The notes under the pieces: generated by a model
Seen by the model: the letters and a program-made list of their open reading frames with translations, nothing else
Told to the model about the DNA's origin: nothing
Databases searched by the model: none
DNA from: Candidatus Hydrogenedentota bacterium
GTDB taxonomy: Bacteria; Hydrogenedentota; Hydrogenedentia; Hydrogenedentales; CAITNO01
Direction: 5' to 3'
Assembly: GCA_022710255.1 (NCBI GenBank)
Contig: JAKLHG010000140.1
Location: 1-8,640 of the forward strand
Length of the DNA: 8,640 bases
Part shown: in pieces, positions 1 to 6,590 of the stretch
Layout: each line of letters begins with the position of its first letter
Numbering within the stretch: position 1 is the stretch's first letter
Position numbers and translations under genes: made by a program

Positions 1-830
1 CACCGGGTCTTAAGAACGCTGGAAAGGTGATGGAAACTGGACAGGCCCTGTTCTTCGGAACTGCACTCGACCGACAACACGCCCTTGAATCCCGCCTTGC
101 GAAGAATGCCGATGATGCGCTTCCAGTCGAGGACACCTTCGCCGCACGCGCAGCCGGAAGGCACCCCCGTGACCTTGCCGCGGTCGCTCATCACCACGCC
201 GCCGATGTCCTTGGCGTGGACATGGACAATCCGCTTCGCAATCGTTTCCAGAAACGCGTAGGGGTCCTGGCCCGCCATGAAGACGTTGCCTGTGTCCGGA
301 TTGCAGTTGAAGTAGGGGGACTTCGCCAGATTGAGGACTTCGAGATAGGTTTTCAGTTTCACCGAGTACTTCTGGTGCGGTTCCAGGGCGATGTGCACCT
401 TATGGCGTTCCGCGACCGGCAGGACGCGGCGCAGCGTGTAGTAAAACAGGTCGAAGGCCTGGCGCTTGGTCATCCAGTCCGGCACGACACCCTCATCCGT
501 GCAGACGCATCCGGCGCCGACCCCGTCGGCAAACTCAATTGCGCGCGTCAGGAACGGTATGCTGATTTCCGGCTGCGCCATGGGGGCGTGCGCGCTGACG
601 GCGCTGACCTTGAGCCCGTAGCTTTCTACCAATGCCCGCACTTCCAGGGGGTCGCGTTCCATGCTCACCGCACCATAGTATCCCGCTTCGCACAAGAGGT
701 CGCGCCCGTTAAGCATGTTAAGCTCGCAATACCGGTACCCCTGTTTGCGAATCGCCGCAAGGGAATATTCCAGGGGTTTGTCCGCATGCCGGAACGCTTC
801 CGTGTTCAGTCCGATTTCGATTGTCGCCAT
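1..830 (-). CDS. Sugar phosphate isomerase/epimerase (TIM barrel, AP-endonuclease-2 family), 3' end off the window
   Basis: The reading frame is open from ATG at 830 to the window edge: 276 codons and then TG, so the next codon is Cys, Trp or a TGA stop. Family members are usually about 270-290 residues, so almost nothing is missing. The residues match the xylose-isomerase-like TIM-barrel fold: YCEL at 34-37, SAHAP at 79-83, ALEPH with Glu150, NPDTGN with Asp179, HVHAKD with His205, and SVEC with Glu255. Glu150, Asp179, His205 and Glu255 are the expected divalent-metal ligands. An SGCACGEG segment (225-232) precedes the last strands. No signal peptide is seen, so it is cytosolic. The family isomerises or epimerises keto-sugars, inositols or their phosphates; the substrate cannot be read from sequence. 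The start is fixed by AAAGGA at 837-842, six bases upstream. It is divergent from the SGNH esterase gene. Confidence 0.88.
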   Translation of the reverse strand, partial: MATIEIGLNTEAFRHADKPLEYSLAAIRKQGYRYCELNMLNGRDLLCEAGYYGAVSMERDPLEVRALVESYGLKVSAVSAHAPMAQPEISIPFLTRAIEFADGVGAGCVCTDEGVVPDWMTKRQAFDLFYYTLRRVLPVAERHKVHIALEPHQKYSVKLKTYLEVLNLAKSPYFNCNPDTGNVFMAGQDPYAFLETIAKRIVHVHAKDIGGVVMSDRGKVTGVPSGCACGEGVLDWKRIIGILRKAGFKGVLSVECSSEEQGLSSFHHLSSVLKTR

Positions 831-851
831 AACGGTTCCTTTCATGTTGGT

Positions 852-883
852 TTTGAACCATCGGGTTCAGGCGCATTTGAACC
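852..883. promoter_or_regulatory. Three TGAACC-type half-sites (possible operator or alternating hairpin)
   Basis: TTTGAACC occurs at 852-859 and again at 876-883, exactly 24 bases apart. Between them, at 864-869, lies the inverted copy GGTTCA. The middle copy can pair with either flank: GAACC 855-859 with GGTTC 864-868 (4-base loop), or GGTTCA 864-869 with TGAACC 878-883 (8-base loop). The cluster lies between the candidate promoter and the ribosome binding site of the isomerase, so it would be in the 5' untranslated region. A repressor operator or a small RNA switch are both possible; no regulator is known. Confidence 0.35.
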
Positions 884-919
884 TGCGATAGCGTAGATTT
901 CAACACACCCTACACGGAT

Positions 920-948
920 GTTATACCTGTTTGTTGTCTTGAATACAA
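920..948 (-). promoter_or_regulatory. Candidate sigma70-type promoter for the isomerase
   Basis: Read on the minus strand, a -35-like TTGTAT (943-948) and a -10-like TATAAC (920-925, 5 of 6 to consensus) are separated by exactly 17 bases. The start of transcription would be near 913, giving a leader of about 80 bases before the ATG at 830. The -35 matches only 3 of 6, so the call rests on the -10 and the spacing. Confidence 0.35.
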
Positions 949-1164
949 CATGTGCATTCTCCCGCCAGGGACTTGGTAGTTTCAAATCGGTTTCCGGCCT
1001 GCATCCCGAAGAGGCTCCCGCCGGGGCGAACTATTTTTTGCTCCAGGTATCTACGCAATATCAAACCGGCGGCAGGCAGGGGAACCCCCCCATTTTTATC
1101 GGACAACAAAGCCATGATAGCATACCGTTCTGTTCCGCTGACTTACCAGATCAACCCCACAATG

Positions 1165-1172
1165 AAAGGTGG
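1165..1172 (+). promoter_or_regulatory. Ribosome binding site that fixes the SGNH esterase start
   Basis: AAAGGTGG ends six bases before ATG 1179. It is the only good Shine-Dalgarno site in the open frame, and the ATG it serves begins a clear signal peptide. This excludes the longer reading from ATG 918. Confidence 0.7.
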
Positions 1173-1178
1173 TGCAGT

Positions 1179-2348
1179 ATGCGACGCTTCCCAGAATACC
1201 AAGGCTTGTTCCTTATCCTGTTCCTGCTTGTCCCGCTCCTTCAGGCGCTGTCATGCCCGGCGGTTGAAAATACGGCCTCCGCCATTGAACGGCTGGACCC
1301 CAACTTCGCCGCCAAGGACGCGAGCGGTGAATGGTTGTGGTACGATGCGACGGAGCTGACGGTGGAGGGAAAAGGCTGGACCGATACGGATAGGTTTTAT
1401 GACCGGCTGCCCGCGCGGGCGAAAGAAACCGTGCCTCCAGCGGTGTGGTCGTTGAGCCGCCATTCGGCGGGCATGGGCGTGCGATTTGTTACCGACTCGA
1501 CGAAGATCGCGGCGCGATGGACCGTGCTGAGCGGGGACCTTGCCATGCCGCACATGCCCGCCACGGGGGTGAGCGGCCTGGACCTCTACGTGAAGGACAA
1601 CGGCGTGTGGCACTGGATCGGCAACGGCCGCCCGACGGGGCAAAGCACCCAGGCGACCCTCGCGGACGGTATCCCCGAAGGCAGCCGCGAGTACATGATT
1701 TACCTGCCGCTTTACAACGGCACCGAGTCGCTGGAGATTGGCGTTGTCCCGGCGGCGATGCTTGCCGAAGCGCCGAGCCGCCCGGCGGGAAAGGACAAGC
1801 CCATTTTTTTCTACGGCACCTCCATCACCCATGGCGGTTGCGCGTCCCGACCGGGCACGGCGTATCCCGCCATCCTGGGGCGGATGCTGGACCGGCCCGT
1901 AATCAATCTCGGCTTTTCGGGCAATGGCAGAATGGAAGCGGCACTGGGCGTTCTGCTGGCGGAGGTGGACACGGCGGTGTATGTGCTGGACTGCCTGCCC
2001 AACCTGAAACCGGAGGAAGTCACCGAACGGGTGGAACCCTTTGTCATCGCGTTGCGCGCGGCGCGTCCGGATACGCCCATTGTGCTCATGGAAAATATCG
2101 CCTACCAGGCCGGGACGTTTCTGCCGGCGCCTAGGGCCGCCTATACCGACAAAAACTCGGTCCTGCGCGCGGCGTATGAACGGCTCATTGCGGCGGGCGT
2201 TCCGGGCCTGACCTATGTGCCCGGCGATGCCCTGCTGGGTACGGACGGCGAGGCGACTGTGGACGGCACACACCCCACCGACCTGGGTTTCATGCGCATG
2301 GCCGAGGCGCTGGCGCCGGTGCTGCGCGAGGCCCTGGAAACGCCCTGA
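1179..2348 (+). CDS. Exported SGNH/GDSL-family hydrolase with N-terminal GxDLY domain
   Basis: 389 residues. Residues 1-28 form a Sec signal peptide (Arg-Arg, then a hydrophobic run about 10-25); Cys26 does not sit in a strict lipobox, so a lipoprotein is possible but not supported. The N-terminal beta-domain carries the GLDLY motif (133-137) of the family paired with the GDSL-like lipase/acylhydrolase domain (Pfam GxDLY plus Lipase_GDSL_3 type). The catalytic domain shows block I FYGTSITHGG (211-220) with nucleophile Ser215, block II NLGFSGNG (243-250) with Gly245, DCLPN (271-275) in the block III position with Asn275, and block V DGTHPTDLGF with Asp362 and His365. All catalytic positions are present. 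Such enzymes remove acyl esters, often acetyl groups on carbohydrates, in the periplasm or outside the cell; the substrate is not determined. It converges on the nucleoside-hydrolase-like gene 29 bases downstream. Confidence 0.9.
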   Translation: MRRFPEYQGLFLILFLLVPLLQALSCPAVENTASAIERLDPNFAAKDASGEWLWYDATELTVEGKGWTDTDRFYDRLPARAKETVPPAVWSLSRHSAGMGVRFVTDSTKIAARWTVLSGDLAMPHMPATGVSGLDLYVKDNGVWHWIGNGRPTGQSTQATLADGIPEGSREYMIYLPLYNGTESLEIGVVPAAMLAEAPSRPAGKDKPIFFYGTSITHGGCASRPGTAYPAILGRMLDRPVINLGFSGNGRMEAALGVLLAEVDTAVYVLDCLPNLKPEEVTERVEPFVIALRAARPDTPIVLMENIAYQAGTFLPAPRAAYTDKNSVLRAAYERLIAAGVPGLTYVPGDALLGTDGEATVDGTHPTDLGFMRMAEALAPVLREALETP

Positions 2349-2354
2349 ACCTGC

Positions 2355-2369
2355 GGATTTCCGAAATCC
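2355..2369. terminator. Small hairpin between convergent genes
   Basis: GGATTT (2355-2360) and AAATCC (2364-2369) form a perfect 6-base-pair stem with a CCG loop, in the 29 bases separating two convergent stop codons. It could end both transcripts, but there is no T-run on either side, so it would be a weak terminator at best. Confidence 0.3.
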
Positions 2370-2377
2370 TATGGGCG

Positions 2378-3484
2378 CTATATGCTTCGGGATAATTCCC
2401 GCAGCAACCCGTTGGTGACGGAGGTCATGCATTCCGCGTAGGGGTGTTCTTTGTTGACCTGAAACCGCTGCACCTTCCGCACGGACGCCGCATCCCCGTA
2501 AGACGCCCGGCCGTTTTCGTCCACCTGTACTGCGACCGTGACAAAGCCGAAGGGTTCCACCAGCATGTCGCCCGGTTGCAGCGCCTCGCGCGGCACCGCG
2601 CGGCAGGCGCCCTCGCGCAGATGGTAGGTCCGTCCCGCCAGCCAGGGAAACACGGCGCAACACCACAGGTTCCGCGTCTCCGCGAAGACACGCTCCTTTT
2701 CCTCCTGCGGCGGGGATTCGAACAGGGCCGCTGCCGGGTCTTCAGCGCCTTCATGCCGGAACATGTAGAGGAAAAAATTCAGGACGGGATTGGCCGTGCC
2801 TGCCAGCAGATGTTCCTGTTTCGCCTGCCAGAAGGAGGCGTTGCCGTTATTTACCCAGATGCCCCCGTCAAAGCAGGGCACCCAATACACCGGTAGCGGG
2901 GCGTTCATAACACGTCGGTACGCGTGGACGTCCAGGTTCACATTGTATTCGCGAAAGTCGGTGCCAGCCTCCCCGATGAAGATGCAAAGTTTCGCAATTT
3001 TTTTCTGACACAGTTTGGGTTTGCGGTTATAGGCCGCGGCAATGTCGCGCAGGCTGCCCACGGCAACGACGGTCACCGGCCGCGACGATTTCCGCAACAC
3101 GGAGAGAATGGTTTCAACGCCTTCCTGGTACGGTTCCGGCTGTTGTTTTCCCGTGTCCTCGGGGCTTTTCAAGGGCTCGGCAAGGCCGGTCGCGGCGGGC
3201 ACCTCCCGTCCGGTAAGCCGGTTCATCTGGGCGACGGGGATGCGGCCCGGCTTCTCCTGTTGTTTCGCCCCTTGGTCAAGAATAATCGCCTTGATGTCCA
3301 CTTCAGGCATGGCATACAAACAGGCCAGGTCGAAATGATCATCCGGGTCGTCGTGGGGGTGAAACAGGTCCGTGCAATAGAGGACCGGGATTTTTGTGTC
3401 ATCAGCCTCTGCCACGCCCGTTTCCGGCGTGATGAGTAACAGGGCTGGAAGCAGGTATATCAGGGTACTTACCAGGAATTTCAT
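2378..3484 (-). CDS. Exported nucleoside-hydrolase-like protein (IunH superfamily, atypical)
   Basis: 368 residues with a Sec signal peptide (hydrophobic stretch about 3-19, likely cleavage near 25-27). The mature start TDLFHPHDDPDDHFDLACL (38-56) is Asp-rich and matches the N-terminal metal-binding loop of inosine-uridine nucleoside hydrolases. VGSLRDIA (142-149) corresponds to the family's GPLTNIA-like strand and turn, and EYNVNLDVHA (179-188) to its ENxxxDPxAA-like segment. At the C-terminal position where family members usually keep a metal-binding Asp, this protein reads NLWCCAV (272-278). Family enzymes split N-ribosides; some exported relatives in environmental phyla have no known substrate, so ribosidase activity is not assured. 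The start is supported by GAGGAG at 3491-3496, six bases before the ATG. It follows the sulfatase on the same strand but is 237 bases away with its own -10 box, so it is probably separately transcribed. Confidence 0.75.
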   Translation of the reverse strand: MKFLVSTLIYLLPALLLITPETGVAEADDTKIPVLYCTDLFHPHDDPDDHFDLACLYAMPEVDIKAIILDQGAKQQEKPGRIPVAQMNRLTGREVPAATGLAEPLKSPEDTGKQQPEPYQEGVETILSVLRKSSRPVTVVAVGSLRDIAAAYNRKPKLCQKKIAKLCIFIGEAGTDFREYNVNLDVHAYRRVMNAPLPVYWVPCFDGGIWVNNGNASFWQAKQEHLLAGTANPVLNFFLYMFRHEGAEDPAAALFESPPQEEKERVFAETRNLWCCAVFPWLAGRTYHLREGACRAVPREALQPGDMLVEPFGFVTVAVQVDENGRASYGDAASVRKVQRFQVNKEHPYAECMTSVTNGLLRELSRSI

Positions 3485-3548
3485 GGCCGTCTCCTCTATG
3501 GTTTACCTTTCCCGTATTACACCGCCATGTTTGGAAGGTTTCCGACGC

Positions 3549-3554
3549 ATTATA
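3549..3554 (-). promoter_or_regulatory. Perfect TATAAT -10 box for the nucleoside-hydrolase-like gene
   Basis: On the minus strand 3549-3554 reads TATAAT, about 65 bases before ATG 3484. The hexamer at the 17-base spacing (3572-3577) reads TGCGTT and is a poor -35. A second, weaker pair lies just upstream: TTCACC with TATACA at a 17-base spacing. No other promoter-like sequence stands out in this gap. Confidence 0.4.
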
Positions 3555-3689
3555 GAAGATGCTCGTTGTATAACGCACTGACGATGAAGGGTGAAGGAGT
3601 TATTCTAATTCCTTGCAGCGCTCCTGCCTGTATTCCGGTCTTTTTCGCGGCGGCCTGGCCGGCTTCTTCTATGGGCGTCGTCGGTCGCG

Positions 3690-3711
3690 AAAAAAAAACG
3701 GAATGACGTTT
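3690..3711 (-). terminator. Probable Rho-independent terminator of the sulfatase
   Basis: On the minus strand, AAACG (3711-3707), a TCATTC loop and CGTTT (3700-3696) run into an unbroken T-tract ending at 3690 (nine T in all). It begins 10 bases after the sulfatase stop codon. The stem is short and AT-rich, but the position and T-run are right. Confidence 0.45.
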
Positions 3712-3721
3712 CGGTCTGGCC

Positions 3722-5134
3722 TTATCCCGTTTCGCGGCGGCGCGGTTTCTTGTCGGTGGGGCTGCCGTCCTCAGGCAGGACCGGCGCGGGCAATTTTTCT
3801 AAAAGGGCCGCGAAGCGCTGTTTGACTTCCGCCACTTCCGGGTCTTCCGAGTCGGTGACCTCCCGGTACCCCGTGCCGTCGCGACTGTCCCTGCAGTCGT
3901 ACAGGCGGCCGTAATGATGGGGCGAGTTATCTTCGAGCAGCCACCGTTTCGTACGCAGGATGCGCGCGTCACCGATATAGCTGAATATCCAGTCACGGGT
4001 GGTGTCCGTATCGCCCCGTAGAAACGTGGCGTACGACTTGCCGTCCAAGGGCCGATCGGCGGGCGGTTCCGCACTCGCGAATGCCGCCAGGGTGGGCAGG
4101 ATGTCGGACAGGTCCGTAAGTTCCATCGTGGCGCCGCGGGGTTTCACGATGCCCGGCCCGTTGACTATCATGGGCACGCGCGCGCCCAGTTCCGTGGGCT
4201 GTCCCTTGCCTTCGCCGCCGGTGCCGTTGTCGCCCGTGAAAAAGAGGACCGTGTTTTCGCGCAGGCCCAGTTCGTCGAGCCGTTTTATGAGCCTGCCTAT
4301 CAGCACGTCCACATATTCCACTGCCGGTTTAAAATTATCCTTACTGTTTTTGTACTTATCCATGCCCTCTTTCCAGGACAGCGGCGTGGGCACATGAGGC
4401 GCGTGGGTCAGGCACATGGGGTAATAGACAAAGAAGGGTCGGTCTTTATTGCGGTCGATAAAATCGAGGACGAAGTCATTGAAGATATCGGGCCCATATT
4501 GGTCTTCCCGGGTGGGCACATAGTCCCCGTTCCGCACAATGGAGGGATGCCAGTAGCGGGACGGTTTCTTGTCGTTTTCCAAGCCCCCCGCGTGTTTCAC
4601 GCCCTCAGGAAGATTGTGCTCATAGGCCCACATGCAGTACTCGTCAAAATCGCATTCACGGATAAGGCCGGGCAGTTTGCCCGACAGTTGCCACTTGCCC
4701 GCGTGGGCCGTGGTGTAACCCGCCTTCTTCAACACGTTCGCGAAGGTCACGTGGGAGTTGGCGATATTTTCCACCGGTGCGTCCGCTTCCGGGCCACCGC
4801 GCCGTCCCGCGAAATTGTACACCCCGTTATGGCAGCCATACTGCCCGGTCATCATCATCAGCCGTGTTGGGTGGCAGATGGGGGTCGCGTAACAGGTCTC
4901 GAATCTGACGCCTTCTTCGCCCAAGCCGTCCAGATGGGGCGTCTGATGAACCCGGTTGCCATAGCATGACAGTTCTTTGGCGCCCAGGTCATCCGCCATG
5001 ATAACAATAAGATTCGGCGGCCGTGTCCCCACTTGTCCTTCCCGGGCCCGCGCCGTGCCGCCCGCCATGAATGTGGATGCCACGCTGCCGCCTGCGGCCG
5101 CCAAGAATGTGCGCCTGCTTACCCGATAGTACAT
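3722..5134 (-). CDS. Tat-exported Cys-type sulfatase (arylsulfatase family)
   Basis: 470 residues from ATG 5134; a GTG at 5137 could add one residue. The N-terminus has a twin-arginine leader (SRRTFLAAAGG, 6-16). The alkaline-phosphatase-fold sulfatase motifs are in order: MADD (Asp48, Asp49 for Ca2+), the CxPxR signature ICHPTR with Cys87 and Arg91 (Cys to be oxidised to formylglycine), GKWQL with Lys147, CLTHAPH with His244, TGDNG with Asp302 and Asn303, and Lys310. The usual GKWHLG motif reads GKWQLSG, so its His is Gln149. Sulfatases hydrolyse sulfate esters on carbohydrates or aromatics; folded Tat export agrees with formylglycine formation in the cytoplasm. No maturase gene (FGE or anSME) is in the window. 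The gene is divergent from the HGSNAT-like membrane protein. Substrate unknown; a polysaccharide sulfatase is the likeliest reading. Confidence 0.92.
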   Translation of the reverse strand: MYYRVSRRTFLAAAGGSVASTFMAGGTARAREGQVGTRPPNLIVIMADDLGAKELSCYGNRVHQTPHLDGLGEEGVRFETCYATPICHPTRLMMMTGQYGCHNGVYNFAGRRGGPEADAPVENIANSHVTFANVLKKAGYTTAHAGKWQLSGKLPGLIRECDFDEYCMWAYEHNLPEGVKHAGGLENDKKPSRYWHPSIVRNGDYVPTREDQYGPDIFNDFVLDFIDRNKDRPFFVYYPMCLTHAPHVPTPLSWKEGMDKYKNSKDNFKPAVEYVDVLIGRLIKRLDELGLRENTVLFFTGDNGTGGEGKGQPTELGARVPMIVNGPGIVKPRGATMELTDLSDILPTLAAFASAEPPADRPLDGKSYATFLRGDTDTTRDWIFSYIGDARILRTKRWLLEDNSPHHYGRLYDCRDSRDGTGYREVTDSEDPEVAEVKQRFAALLEKLPAPVLPEDGSPTDKKPRRRETG

Positions 5135-5143
5135 CACGGAGTT

Positions 5144-5149
5144 CTCCTT
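5144..5149 (-). promoter_or_regulatory. Ribosome binding site of the sulfatase (start ambiguity GTG/ATG)
   Basis: AAGGAG on the minus strand lies 6 bases before GTG 5137 and 9 bases before ATG 5134; the two codons are adjacent and in frame. I prefer the ATG because both spacings work and ATG is the stronger start. The difference is a single residue. Confidence 0.6.
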
Positions 5150-5173
5150 TCCAGGTTATGCCTATGTAAACCC

Positions 5174-5202
5174 ATTGTACCCCTTTTGATTCCACGCGCC
5201 AA
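5174..5202 (-). promoter_or_regulatory. Candidate sigma70-type promoter of the sulfatase
   Basis: On the minus strand, TTGGCG (5197-5202, 4 of 6) and TACAAT (5174-5179, 5 of 6) are separated by exactly 17 bases. Transcription would start near 5167, leaving a leader of about 33 bases with the ribosome binding site inside it. Confidence 0.5.
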
Positions 5203-5248
5203 GAGTCTTGCCTGTTCAAGCGCCTCTTAAATGACTGGGCATTGGCAA

Positions 5249-5277
5249 CTCGTTCCCGAACTCCATTTGGGAATGAG
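5249..5277. repeat. REP-like imperfect palindrome
   Basis: CTCGTTCCCGAA (5249-5260) and TTTGGGAATGAG (5266-5277) form a 12-base-pair stem with a CTCCA loop. Two pairs (5252:5274 and 5258:5268) are G-T, so the plus-strand RNA folds completely by G-U wobble while the minus-strand RNA has two A-C mismatches. From memory, the GTTCCC...GGGAAC core resembles short palindromes that are dispersed in many bacterial genomes; I see only one copy here. It sits in the divergent gap between the sulfatase and the membrane protein, too far from either stop codon to be their terminator. Confidence 0.5.
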
Positions 5278-5379
5278 CCTGCAAAGCCGGTCTTCCCCGG
5301 ATGGATGGAATTTCACCGGCGGAAGAGGATACTATAGGGTTTGGGCGGGGGGGGATTTATGGGTCTCAAACTAACCGAT

Positions 5380-5383
5380 GGAG
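5380..5383 (+). promoter_or_regulatory. Ribosome binding site choosing the membrane-protein start
   Basis: GGAG lies 4 bases before ATG 5388 and 10 bases before ATG 5394; both are in frame. The frame is open further back to ATG 5301, but that start has no Shine-Dalgarno site and would add a Gly-rich non-conserved extension. Confidence 0.5.
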
Positions 5384-5387
5384 TTCT

Positions 5388-6554
5388 ATGACAATGGCGT
5401 CTCAACCTGTAGAAGACACCCCGGCCGCAAAAGAAAAAGCCCTTTTGTCTTCCCCTGTGCCGCCTGTAAAAGCGCCGCGCATGATGTCGCTGGACGTGTT
5501 GCGGGGCTTTGACATGTTCTGGATTGTGGGCGGGAAGGAAGTGTTCAGCGCGCTGGTGGCGTTGCTGTGCCTTTCCGGCGGCGTGCCCAGCTGGCTCGAA
5601 TACCACCTGAACCATCCGGCCTGGACGGGTTTTTCCGCGTGGGATTTGATTATGCCACTGTTCCTGTTTGTTTCGGGCGCCTCCATTCCCTTTGCCCTTG
5701 CGCTGAAAGCGGGGGAACAGCGCGACTACGCTGCCGTATACAGACGCCTGGTCCGGCGGCTCGTGTTGCTGTGGATTTTCGGCATGATTGCCCAAGGCAA
5801 CCTGCTGGAAATGGACCCCGCGCGGCTCCGTTTCTTTTCCAATACCCTGCAGGCCATCGCCGTCGGCTATGCCATTACCGTGGTCGCGTTTATTCACACC
5901 TCCCTTCGCTGGCAGGTGGTGCTGTGCGCGGGGCTGCTGGTGATGTATTGGCTGGTCATGATGTTCGTGCCCGTTCCGGGGGCGGGCCGGTGGGCGCTGG
6001 AACCGGACTGCAACCTGGCCCTGTGGCTGGATGACCTGGTTCTGGGCAGGTTCCGGGACGGTACCACCTATGCTTGGATTCTGCCGGGATTGGGCTTTGG
6101 CGCGTCGGTGTTGCTGGGTTCCTTTGCGGGGCGGATGCTGCGGGCGCCCTGGTCCCCCCTGCACCGCTTCGCGGCCCTGGCCGTCGCGGGCGCGGCGTGC
6201 CTGTTCGGCGGGTGGTTGTGGGGCCTCCATTTCCCCATCATCAAGCACCTCTGGACCAGTTCGATGGTACTGTGGGCGGGCGGTTGGAGCTTCCTGTTGC
6301 TGGCCTTTTTCTATCTCGTGGTGGATATTGCGGGCTGGAAACGCTGGGCTTATCCGTTTATGGTCATCGGCGCCAACGCCATTACGGCCTATATGCTGGT
6401 CCACATTATAGACTTTGAAAAGTTTTCCAAAGCGTTGACGTTCTTGGAAGGTCATTCGGATGGGGCGCTGATGATCGTGGCGGCGGTGGCTTTTCTCTTG
6501 CTCTGGCTGTTCCTCTGGTTTCTCTACAAGCGGAAAATCTTCCTGCGGGTTTGA
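5388..6554 (+). CDS. Multi-pass membrane protein, HGSNAT/NagX/DUF5009 acyltransferase-like family
   Basis: 388 residues from ATG 5388 (386 from 5394). After a hydrophilic 30-residue N-terminus comes the hallmark RMMSLDVLRGFDMFWIVGG (31-49), then NHPAWTGFSAWDLIMPLF (75-92) continuing into FLFVSGASIPFAL. His76 aligns by eye with the proposed active-site His of human HGSNAT, whose motif reads HASWNGL, and Asp86 with the following conserved Asp. About ten hydrophobic helices follow, ending in LYKRKIFLRV, a basic tail that should be cytoplasmic. Human HGSNAT moves acetyl from cytosolic acetyl-CoA across a membrane onto terminal glucosamine; bacterial relatives (COG4299) are mostly uncharacterised and some sit in amino-sugar clusters. 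Transmembrane acylation of a sugar is therefore inference. It is divergent from the sulfatase; the promoter in 5278-5379 is not clear to me. Confidence 0.85.
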   Translation: MTMASQPVEDTPAAKEKALLSSPVPPVKAPRMMSLDVLRGFDMFWIVGGKEVFSALVALLCLSGGVPSWLEYHLNHPAWTGFSAWDLIMPLFLFVSGASIPFALALKAGEQRDYAAVYRRLVRRLVLLWIFGMIAQGNLLEMDPARLRFFSNTLQAIAVGYAITVVAFIHTSLRWQVVLCAGLLVMYWLVMMFVPVPGAGRWALEPDCNLALWLDDLVLGRFRDGTTYAWILPGLGFGASVLLGSFAGRMLRAPWSPLHRFAALAVAGAACLFGGWLWGLHFPIIKHLWTSSMVLWAGGWSFLLLAFFYLVVDIAGWKRWAYPFMVIGANAITAYMLVHIIDFEKFSKALTFLEGHSDGALMIVAAVAFLLLWLFLWFLYKRKIFLRV

Positions 6555-6563
6555 CCGTCCCGC

Positions 6564-6583
6564 ATGCCGTGACGGCGTTTATT
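6564..6583 (+). terminator. Weak terminator-like hairpin after the membrane-protein gene
   Basis: ATGCCG (6564-6569) and CGGCGT (6573-6578) pair around a TGA loop, with one U-G pair, and run into TTATT. It begins 10 bases after the stop codon. The stem is short and the T-run broken; a competing pairing CCGTC 6555-6559 with GACGG 6571-6575 exists. Confidence 0.35.
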
Positions 6584-6590
6584 CCGCAAA

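Larger units (their letters stand above)
831..1178. other. Divergent intergenic region between isomerase and SGNH esterase genes
   Basis: This 348-base gap carries the minus-strand ribosome binding site and candidate promoter of the isomerase, and a cluster of TGAACC-type repeats (852-883). The remaining part, about 950-1160, holds a T-run at 1034-1039 and a C-run near 1085-1090. I see no convincing sigma70 -10/-35 pair for the plus-strand esterase and no RNA gene. The esterase frame is open upstream to an ATG at 918, but that stretch has no ribosome binding site and reads as low-quality protein, so I treat it as non-coding. Confidence 0.6.

Noticed and set aside
27..896. 289-codon plus-strand open frame
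   Set aside because: It is the antisense shadow of the isomerase, whose minus frame has a ribosome binding site and recognisable family motifs.
918..1178. Upstream extension of the SGNH gene to ATG 918
   Set aside because: No ribosome binding site, no conserved sequence, and it would bury the signal peptide that starts at 1179.
1251..2666. 471-codon minus-strand open frame across the esterase
   Set aside because: Arg/Gly-rich translation with no family motif; it overlaps the SGNH gene with its intact catalytic blocks and runs into the next gene. GC-rich antisense artefact.
3584..3706. 40-codon plus-strand small frame with a hydrophobic middle (ATG 3584)
   Set aside because: No ribosome binding site, and it crosses the probable sulfatase terminator on the other strand.
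5313..6455. 380-codon minus-strand frame opposite the membrane protein
   Set aside because: Gln/His/Arg-rich low-complexity translation, the mirror of hydrophobic codons on the coding strand.
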